64,000 bases of DNA, from positions 139,156 to 203,155 of the forward strand of contig JAJQIJ010000018.1 of assembly GCA_021199275.1 (NCBI GenBank), given 5' to 3'. A program made the translations under genes and the position numbers. Under the pieces are notes generated by a model. It saw nothing but the letters and a program-made list of their open reading frames with translations. It was not told the DNA's origin and ran no database searches. Positions within the stretch are counted from its first letter, which is position 1. The number at the start of each line of letters is the position of its first letter. This document shows positions 58,084 through 64,000 of the stretch, piece by piece. The stretch is from Clostridiales bacterium. GTDB lineage: Bacteria; Bacillota; Clostridia; Oscillospirales; Acutalibacteraceae.

Positions 58084-58933
58084 ATATTTCATCCTTAATT
58101 TCACGGCAAATGGATTTATAATTTTCAAATATTCCCGACCTAACAGCTCTTCTGCCGCAAAACATTGCCGATATTTCTATTTCTTCGCCGTCAATTTTTG
58201 AATGAACGCCGAGTGCGACATTGCAATCTGCCTGCATCAAAGAAAGCATATACCGCTCCGCTTCAAATCTTTTAGCTGTAATTTCATCGCTGACACTGTG
58301 CAAAAGCTTAATGATTTCACTGTCGTTTTCTCTGCACTCGGCGGCGATAATCCCTTGGCAGGCGGATGGTATAAATTCATTTGTATCAAACACTCTTACA
58401 TCAAATTCGGACAAATCCGTATTAAGCCTGTCAATACCCGCTTTTGCAAGAATGATTGCATCATATTGCCCACATTTCAATTTTTCAAGTCGGGTATCAA
58501 CATTACCTCTTATGCTTTCGTACTTCGCATTCGGAAAAAATTTTTTACATTCTGTTATTCTCCTCGGACTTCCGGTTCCTATCAAAATATTATTTTTGTG
58601 AGCTTCGCCTTTTCTGAAAATCAGACAATCCTCACTGTCAGCCGCCTTAGGAGTTCCCGCAATAATAAGACCGTTTGCAAGCGTATAAGGCAAATCCTTA
58701 CCGCTGTGCACGGCGATGTCAGCCCTGCCGTCAAGCAGATATTCTTCAATATCTTTTACAAAAAGGCCTCTGCCGCCGATTTCATTAATCGGGCTTCTCC
58801 TGTCTTTGTCGCCTTTTGTACTGACCTTTTCAATAGTTATGTTGACTCCTTGATTTTCCAAAGAGTCTTTAACTATCTGAGCCTGAATCGTCGCAAGACG
58901 GCTTGAACGAGTTGCAAGAATAATGTTTTTCAT
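58076..58933 (-). CDS. hemC: Hydroxymethylbilane synthase (porphobilinogen deaminase)
   Basis: 285 residues, slightly short. LATRSSRLATIQAQIVKDSLE, VSTKGDKDRRSPI, GLFVKDIEEYLLDGRADIAVHSGKDLP, IGTGSPRR, IRGNVDTRLEKL and the dipyrromethane-binding Cys in QADCNVALGVHS are present. It polymerises four porphobilinogens. It overlaps cobA-hemD by eight bases and the precorrin-2 dehydrogenase gene by four. Confidence 0.95.
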   Translation of the reverse strand: MKNIILATRSSRLATIQAQIVKDSLENQGVNITIEKVSTKGDKDRRSPINEIGGRGLFVKDIEEYLLDGRADIAVHSGKDLPYTLANGLIIAGTPKAADSEDCLIFRKGEAHKNNILIGTGSPRRITECKKFFPNAKYESIRGNVDTRLEKLKCGQYDAIILAKAGIDRLNTDLSEFDVRVFDTNEFIPSACQGIIAAECRENDSEIIKLLHSVSDEITAKRFEAERYMLSLMQADCNVALGVHSKIDGEEIEISAMFCGRRAVRSGIFENYKSICREIKDEIYG

Positions 58934-59472
58934 AAAAGTAACTCCGATAATTTATTTTTAAGTATTTTTGCTCGTTCGCTTTGCTCGGATACAGTATGTT
59001 TCAGCTGATTTTTCAAAATCCAAAGCTCGTCGATAATTTCCTCGGTATTATCGGGAATGACTTTTTCAAACTCATTTTTTATGTATGAAGAAAAAGCGGG
59101 ACTTTTACCTGCTGTTGCAATACCGACGGTTAAATCGCCGTGTCTTATCAAAGCAGGGAATATAAATGTGCAAAGAGACGGATTATCGGCAACATTCACG
59201 GGAATATTTTTTTCACGGCAAAGCCTTGCGATATGAGAATTTAATTCGTTATCGTCGCTTGCACATATAACTATGTCGGCACCGTCAATATCCGAGTCCT
59301 TGAATTTTCTTTTTATAACACGCACTTCGGTAATCTCTGTACTTTCCGCCACTACGGTAATTCTGTCTGTAAACAAGCTGAGTTTTGCCTCTTTGCCTTT
59401 TGCTACATTTCCTCCGCCGATTATTAAAAAATTTTTATTTTCTATATCCTCAAAAAACGGAAACAGCGTCAT
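58930..59472 (-). CDS. Precorrin-2 dehydrogenase / sirohydrochlorin ferrochelatase (CysG N-terminal type)
   Basis: 180 residues. LFPFFEDIENKNFLIIGGGNVAKGKEAKL is the NAD-binding start of Met8p/CysG-N proteins, and VICASDDNELNSHIARLCREKNIPVNVADNPSLCTFIFPALIRHGDLTVGIATAGKSPA matches the active region. It oxidises precorrin-2 and may insert iron to give siroheme, the last step of this pathway. It overlaps hemC by four bases; hemA lies 25 bases upstream. Confidence 0.92.
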   Translation of the reverse strand: MTLFPFFEDIENKNFLIIGGGNVAKGKEAKLSLFTDRITVVAESTEITEVRVIKRKFKDSDIDGADIVICASDDNELNSHIARLCREKNIPVNVADNPSLCTFIFPALIRHGDLTVGIATAGKSPAFSSYIKNEFEKVIPDNTEEIIDELWILKNQLKHTVSEQSERAKILKNKLSELLL

Positions 59473-59497
59473 TAAATTACCCGCCCTTCAATAATAA

Positions 59498-60604
59498 TTA
59501 AATATTTTTCATTTTTTCAATTACGGCAGCAAAACTTTCAAGTTCTTTTGCATTTGCACAATCTCTGAAATCATATATAAAATTGCGAATTTTAATATCG
59601 TTTATCGAATTAACCGCAGGCACAAGTCTGTGAAACTCAAGAGTTTTAAAAAGTTCGTCCTCATATTCGGCTATAATGTCGTCGGCAAATTTCATTTCTT
59701 GAATTTTTATCTTACTGTTATTTTCGGCAATCTTATCAAAATCGTCAATTTGCATCAATGATAAACCGTTAATCTTCTTTACCTCGTCATCTATATCTCT
59801 CGGCACTGCAAGGTCAATAAACAAACGGTTTTTCTCGGATTTGATATAACTTTTTAAATTGTCATACAAAACGGTAAAATGCGGACTTTTTGTAGCGGAA
59901 ATTACAATGTCGGCTTCGTCAATATAATCATATCTTTGACCGTAATCAATGTATTTCAAATTCGGTTTTAAATCCGCTTTTTTAATATTGCGAGATGTTA
60001 CAAGAACTGTAAAATCATCATATGAAAGCAGATTTTTCATAACCTTGCCGCCGATTTCACCGCCTGCACCTATCAGCAAAACAGCTTTATTCTCCGTCGA
60101 AAATTTGTGGCAAACACTCGCAACAATAGTTGCAACGGACACAGAGCTTTTTGAAATCAGCGTATTTGTCTTTACCTTTTTCGCACAGGTTATTGCACAT
60201 TTAAAAATCTCGTTAATTTCATAATTTGTTGCAGAATTTTTTTGTGAAAAGTCAAACGCTTTTTTTACCTGACCAAGTATTTCGTCCTCACCGCATACCA
60301 TAGATTCAAACCCGCAGCACACACGAAAAAGATGATTAACCGCTCCCTTGTCGGTAAAAATTAAAATATGGTTTTTAACTATACCTTCGTCCGCATTTGC
60401 ACATTTGCAAAAAACAGACAGCGCTTTATACGCATTTCCGCAACCGTAAATTTCACACCTGTTGCAGGTTGATAAATATACACAAGATTCTGTTTGATTT
60501 GATTTTAACATTTTAAAAAGTTCAGCCGATTTTTTTTCGTCAAACGAAAACGCTTCCCGAAGTGATAAATCGGCTGTTTTAAAATTAATTGAAAGAGCAA
60601 ACAT
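59498..60604 (-). CDS. hemA: Glutamyl-tRNA reductase
   Basis: 368 residues, about 50 short of the usual 415-420. The catalytic Cys lies in YLSTCNRCEIYG; FRVCCGFESMVCGEDEILGQVKKAF, VSVATIVASVCHKF, LLIGAGGEIGGKVMKNL and FIDLAVPRDIDDEVKKINGL follow. It reduces glutamyl-tRNA to glutamate-1-semialdehyde. The shortening lies in the C-terminal dimerisation helix, as in other clostridial siroheme operons. The gene starts one base after the HMA/TauE-like gene stop. Confidence 0.94.
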   Translation of the reverse strand: MFALSINFKTADLSLREAFSFDEKKSAELFKMLKSNQTESCVYLSTCNRCEIYGCGNAYKALSVFCKCANADEGIVKNHILIFTDKGAVNHLFRVCCGFESMVCGEDEILGQVKKAFDFSQKNSATNYEINEIFKCAITCAKKVKTNTLISKSSVSVATIVASVCHKFSTENKAVLLIGAGGEIGGKVMKNLLSYDDFTVLVTSRNIKKADLKPNLKYIDYGQRYDYIDEADIVISATKSPHFTVLYDNLKSYIKSEKNRLFIDLAVPRDIDDEVKKINGLSLMQIDDFDKIAENNSKIKIQEMKFADDIIAEYEDELFKTLEFHRLVPAVNSINDIKIRNFIYDFRDCANAKELESFAAVIEKMKNI

Positions 60605-60605
60605 T

Positions 60606-61886
60606 TTATACTACCGTAATTGTATTTTTTAACATTCCCATCCAGCAGGTGTAGGTAAATGTTCCTTTCTCACTCGGAGTAAATTCAATAATATTTTCGC
60701 CTTCCTGCAATGTAATTTGTGTATCGTATTCGGCAATCACAATTTCATTGTTGCATCCGTTGAGTGCATCGGAAGCTACTGTTATTGTCCACACAACAGG
60801 TATGCCTGCTTCCACCTGTAAATCGTCAAATCCGTTTGAATGAAGCGAGGTTGTTATATACTGCTTATCGCCACTTACTGTTGCGGTTATTACACTCTCA
60901 CTTGATGATTGAGAAAGTGACGGCAAGGATATTCCGGTAAGAGCGAAATTATTTTGAAGCATATATATTCCGAATACCAAAACAAGCACGGCACTTACTT
61001 TAAGCATTGTATTTTTCGCTTTTTTCTTTAAAACTCCTGCCGCTAAGGAAAATATAAACATAAGCGGTATTGTACCAAGGCAGAAAAAGAACATTGAAAG
61101 CGCACCGGATATAAAACTTCCGCAGGCTATGGCATATAGTTGCATTGACTGCAAAGGGCCGCATGGCATAAACGCATTGACTATACCCACCGCAAAGGAG
61201 CCGTGTCGGCTGAATTTTGCCATTGTAACTGATAATCTTTTCGGCATTTTTGGTGTCAACTTTTTCAGGAAACCAAAGTTGCCGAGCATATTTATTCCGG
61301 TTATTACCATAAATGTACCGGCAATTATGCCTATTACTCCTCGCATTTTAAGCGTTACTGCAACCGCTTCGCCTATCAGACCGAGGACACCGCCGACAAT
61401 GGTATATCCCGTAAGTCTGCCGAGATTATACGATAAACCCTTTACAATAGGATGTTTGTCAGTATTACTTACACTTTGAGCAAGATTGATTCCCGAGCAC
61501 ATTGCAATACAGTGAACAGAAGTCAAAAGTCCTATAACGAACAAAACGGCATAACTGACCTTTTCCTCGCTGACTGTCGGGAATTTTTGGAATATTTCCG
61601 TAAGTCCGCATTGTGTTGCAATAACATATAAGCCTAATATTATTACGAGAATATAAATTGTATTTTTATTACCTTTTTGCTTATCCGCAATATCATATCC
61701 CGCTTTGATAACGGCAGCCTTTATTAAATCTTCGTTTGCCGGTTCATCAAATTCAACAATCAAGGTGTTTTTTTCACAGTCTGCCTTTGCAAAGTTTACC
61801 CCGTCAAGATTTTTAACGGCATTTTCAACACTTGTTTCGCAGGCAGAGCATTTCATAGAATCTACATTAAGACATATTTTTTTCAC
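60606..61886 (-). CDS. HMA domain / TauE-SafE-like membrane protein / cupredoxin-like fusion
   Basis: 426 residues in three parts. Residues 1-65 are a heavy-metal-associated domain with MKCSACETSVENAV (CxxC). Residues 75-310 form about seven membrane helices of the sulfite-exporter/DsbD-like type (VLFVIGLLTSVHCIAMCSGINLAQS, AFMPCGPLQSMQLYAIACGS), with paired cysteines in helices 1 and 4. Residues 330-426 resemble a cupredoxin (VWTITVASDALNGCNNEIVI, ending FTYTCWMGML). Such proteins handle copper or shuttle reductant; sulfite export is possible given the operon. The cupredoxin lacks an obvious His ligand. Confidence 0.75.
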   Translation of the reverse strand: MKKICLNVDSMKCSACETSVENAVKNLDGVNFAKADCEKNTLIVEFDEPANEDLIKAAVIKAGYDIADKQKGNKNTIYILVIILGLYVIATQCGLTEIFQKFPTVSEEKVSYAVLFVIGLLTSVHCIAMCSGINLAQSVSNTDKHPIVKGLSYNLGRLTGYTIVGGVLGLIGEAVAVTLKMRGVIGIIAGTFMVITGINMLGNFGFLKKLTPKMPKRLSVTMAKFSRHGSFAVGIVNAFMPCGPLQSMQLYAIACGSFISGALSMFFFCLGTIPLMFIFSLAAGVLKKKAKNTMLKVSAVLVLVFGIYMLQNNFALTGISLPSLSQSSSESVITATVSGDKQYITTSLHSNGFDDLQVEAGIPVVWTITVASDALNGCNNEIVIAEYDTQITLQEGENIIEFTPSEKGTFTYTCWMGMLKNTITVV

Positions 61887-61896
61887 GGTATATCAC

Positions 61897-62424
61897 CTAA
61901 AAATTTTTCCAACTTGAAAATTCTTCTTTGTATTCTTCAAGAAAATCAGAAGAAACGGTTATTATTCCGTCTGATTCTGTGTAATTGTCCTCGGTTATCG
62001 GTACAGGATTACAACCGCCTTGCTCGATTCCGACATCATCTGTATCAAAAGAATTTTTGCAATTTTGACATATAAAACTATCACCGCTTTGCAAAAAATA
62101 AGCGTACGGCGAACCCATACATACCTGACAAGTATTAAGTGCCAATCGAATAGACCCGTCAGAGGCTTTAACTGCAAAGAGTTCAATAGTTGTACCGTCT
62201 GCATCGTAATCGTAAAATGTTGCTGCTTCGGTAATTTCACTCTCGTTAATTTCTATATCACCCGAAGAAAGAACTGTTACAGAATCATTTTGCACTGTTT
62301 CCTGCGTTTCGGTATTATCAGTTGAATCATCTGTTAATTTTGGTATTACTATTGCCAAAACAGCTGCAACCACAACCAGTACTGCAACTATAGGTAAAAT
62401 AATATTTTTGTTTTTCGTTTTCAT
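61897..62424 (-). CDS. DUF2318-like membrane-anchored metal/redox protein
   Basis: 175 residues. One N-terminal membrane helix (IILPIVAVLVVVAAVLAIVI) anchors an extracytoplasmic domain with the cysteine pattern LNTCQVCMGSPYAYF, SFICQNCKNSF and QGGCNPVPI, matching DUF2318. The family is linked to membrane metal uptake or redox systems, and it appears here beside an HMA/DsbD-like protein. It touches the preceding gene (ATGA type junction at 62424) and is 10 bases from the next, so it belongs to the same operon. Confidence 0.75.
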   Translation of the reverse strand: MKTKNKNIILPIVAVLVVVAAVLAIVIPKLTDDSTDNTETQETVQNDSVTVLSSGDIEINESEITEAATFYDYDADGTTIELFAVKASDGSIRLALNTCQVCMGSPYAYFLQSGDSFICQNCKNSFDTDDVGIEQGGCNPVPITEDNYTESDGIITVSSDFLEEYKEEFSSWKNF

Positions 62425-63617
62425 TACAATAAACCTGCCTTTTCCATTGCTTGCTTTAAATCCGCTATAATATCTTCTTTGTCCTCAATACCTACGCTGA
62501 AACGGAAAAAACCGTTACTGAATTTTTCGGGATAAAGATACTGTCTTTCATCATTTTCGCCGATAAAAACAATCAAACTTTCGTCGTGACCGAGGGAGAC
62601 TGCGGATGTTATTATCTTTAAATAACTGACGAATTTATTATGTGTATCGTGCCCTGCTTTTAAGCCGAACGACAACACGCCCCCGAAACCGGGAGACATC
62701 TGCTTTTTTGCAACAGAATATCCCGGATCGCTTTTAAGTCCCGGATACGCAACAAAGCTAACGCACGGTTGTTTTTCAAGCCATTCGGCAACAGCAAGTG
62801 CATTTTCGTTATGTTGTTTCATTCTCAACGGAAGCGTTACGCTTCCTCTCATAATAAGCCAAGCATTGAACGGACTTATTGTACCGCCCAAATTAACCTG
62901 AGATACAGCACGGATTTTATCAAGATATTCCGTTTTGCCTATAATAGCACCGCCCATAGCATCGCCGTGACCGTTAATATATTTTGTAAGACTTTCGATT
63001 GAAAAATCCGCACCGAGTTCTATCGGTCGCTGGTTAAAAGGAGAAGCGAATGTGTTGTCTACGCTCAAAAGTGCAGAGTGTTTGTGAGCAATATCTGCAA
63101 CAGCTTTAATATCCGTAATACCGAGAGTCGGATTTCCCGGTGTTTCAATATGAATAAGCTTTGTATTACTGCGAATTTCAGCTACTATATTTTCAGGATT
63201 TGAAGTATCAACAATTGTAGTTTCAACACCAAATTTATTATTCAAAAGTTCGTTAAGCAAACGATAGACGGCAATATATGTTACACTTGAAAAGATAACA
63301 TGGTCACCTTTGTTCAGCATAGCAAAAAATAATCCGCTTAGTGCCGCAACACCGGATGCAAGAACAATACAGTCCTCTCCGTTTTCAAGTGACGCTATCC
63401 TTTCCTGCAAATATTTTTGATTTGTTCCGCCGTTTCTCGTGTAAAGATTTCCGCCGGCACTTGACCAATTCATATCGGTCGGGTCATATGGCAGAGAATA
63501 GCTGTTAGCCATTGTTATAGGTCTTTTTATTGCACCGCTTTCTCCGTCAATATCATTGCCGATATGTACAGCTCTTGTCTGAAATCCGTATTCCTTTTCA
63601 TTAAAATTATTCGGCAT
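62424..63617 (-). CDS. Cystathionine gamma-synthase/lyase-type PLP enzyme
   Basis: 397 residues of the same PLP family as MetY. RAVHIGNDIDGESGAIKRPITMANSY, NLYTRNGGTNQKYLQERIASLENGEDCIVLASGVAALS, HIETPGNPTLGITDI, DNTFASPFNQRPIELGADFSIESLTKYINGHGDAMGG (PLP lysine) and FRFSVGIEDKEDIIADL are seen. It could be cystathionine gamma-synthase, a beta/gamma-lyase or methionine gamma-lyase; sequence motifs do not settle which. It leads the siroheme operon and its promoter overlaps the palindrome shared with aprA. Confidence 0.85.
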   Translation of the reverse strand: MPNNFNEKEYGFQTRAVHIGNDIDGESGAIKRPITMANSYSLPYDPTDMNWSSAGGNLYTRNGGTNQKYLQERIASLENGEDCIVLASGVAALSGLFFAMLNKGDHVIFSSVTYIAVYRLLNELLNNKFGVETTIVDTSNPENIVAEIRSNTKLIHIETPGNPTLGITDIKAVADIAHKHSALLSVDNTFASPFNQRPIELGADFSIESLTKYINGHGDAMGGAIIGKTEYLDKIRAVSQVNLGGTISPFNAWLIMRGSVTLPLRMKQHNENALAVAEWLEKQPCVSFVAYPGLKSDPGYSVAKKQMSPGFGGVLSFGLKAGHDTHNKFVSYLKIITSAVSLGHDESLIVFIGENDERQYLYPEKFSNGFFRFSVGIEDKEDIIADLKQAMEKAGLL

Positions 63618-63661
63618 ATCTTCACCTCAAATATTTTGATTTTAAAATTCTTTAATGCTAA

Positions 63662-63694
63662 AGTATAACACCTATATCCTACTTTGTCAATAGG
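63662..63694 (-). promoter_or_regulatory. Promoter and palindrome of the siroheme operon
   Basis: TTGACA (63685-63690), 17 bases and TATACT (63662-63667) on the minus strand. The palindrome CCTATTGACAAAGTAGG (63678-63694) covers the -35 box, a classical repressor position. Confidence 0.7.
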
Positions 63695-63719
63695 AATAGC
63701 AGGTAAAACAAATTTTAAT

Positions 63720-63869
63720 CTATTTCAATAACATCTCTCTCCACCATTTTCCTTTTGTATGCTTTAATTGTTCAACAAAAGCTACGGCAAAGTCCGCACT
63801 GGTTTTATCATAGTATGAACCTTTTGCCATAAATTTTGTAGGCTTGTAATTCTTGAGTTTTCTGGCCAC
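63720..63869 (-). pseudogene. Terminase large-subunit N-terminal fragment
   Basis: 49 residues from GTG 63869, preceded by GGAGGTG: RKLKNYKPTKFMAKGSYYDK then TSADFAVAFVEQLKHTKGKW. This matches the usual opening of phage terminase large subunits of Firmicutes, which run to about 550 residues. A stop follows after WWREMLLK, so only the first few percent remain. It is probably a prophage remnant at the edge of the sulfur island. Confidence 0.6.
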
Positions 63870-63898
63870 TGTTTAAATCACCTCCGAATGGGCATGAA

Positions 63899-63927
63899 AA
63901 AAGAGCGGCTGTGTAGTCGCTCTTTTA
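63899..63927. terminator. Hairpin terminator at the right edge
   Basis: AAAGAGCG / CGCTCTTT inverted repeat with A and T runs on both sides. Confidence 0.7.
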
Positions 63928-63955
63928 TAAAGTTAAAAAACAGGGCTTTTGCGGG

Positions 63956-64000
63956 TCAGGCATTTAATTGCTCAACTGCATTTAAAATGATATTTACAGC
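63956..64000 (-). CDS. C-terminal end of a further gene (incomplete)
   Basis: Reading in from the right edge on the minus strand, an open frame gives AVNIILNAVEQLNA and then TGA. The terminator that follows supports this being the true end of a gene. Too short to identify; a phage gene is likely from its neighbour. Confidence 0.35.
   Translation of the reverse strand, partial: AVNIILNAVEQLNA

Overview
The window looks like part of the chromosome of an anaerobic Gram-positive bacterium of the class Clostridia, probably a gut Oscillospirales-type organism. This is an inference from these features: housekeeping promoters with TTGACA and TATAAT-like boxes 17 bases apart, strong GGAGG-type ribosome binding sites, lipoproteins with Firmicute lipoboxes, a TagG-like wall polymer exporter, rubrerythrin, malic enzyme, and no outer-membrane functions. 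I see no tRNA, rRNA or CRISPR array.

The left part (1 to about 38.8 kb) is core-like and comparatively GC-rich. It holds the glnS tail, typA, hemW, malic enzyme, an Ldh2-family dehydrogenase, glpK, acpP, aroE, aroK and a TagG/Wzm-type permease. Next comes a catabolic locus (FGGY kinase and TetR facing a class III aminotransferase and a duplicated class II aldolase). It is followed by a secreted GH25 lysozyme with Fn3/SH3 repeats, alr, a small sigma-region-4 protein, corA with rubrerythrin, a catalytically degenerate P-type ATPase homologue, rlmB, and a lipoprotein/ABC exporter operon whose permease is two fused halves. A secreted-protein gene at 35.4-36.1 kb is split by a 271-bp MITE, and precise excision would restore its frame. 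This half also carries a dispersed RNA-like repeat of about 140 bp that often abuts or supplies stop codons, and several promoter-to-terminator units that look like small RNA genes.

From 38.9 to 44.3 kb lies a patchwork of mobile and defence debris: a cas3 HD fragment, a nuclease-fold protein, an HTH-zinc finger/SHOCT pair, a Fic protein, a DUF4417 gene with a polymorphic-toxin-like tail, and an immunity-like gene with a decayed duplicate.

From 44.5 to 63.6 kb lies a one-strand sulfur island of 21 genes. One operon (aprA, aprB, cysD, cysN, metY, siroheme sulfite reductase, tusA, thioredoxin, a ThiS-like carrier ending GGGC, a ThiF-like E1, a JAMM protease, trxB) predicts sulfate to APS to sulfite to sulfide, then sulfur carried as a protein thiocarboxylate to O-acetylhomoserine. 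The other operon (a cystathionine-synthase-type gene, a DUF2318 protein, an HMA/TauE-like/cupredoxin fusion, hemA, precorrin-2 dehydrogenase, hemC, cobA-hemD, hemB, hemL) makes siroheme from glutamyl-tRNA, the cofactor the sulfite reductase needs. Both operons share a 17-bp palindrome at their promoters, so they are probably co-regulated. A terminase-like fragment at the right edge suggests a prophage boundary.
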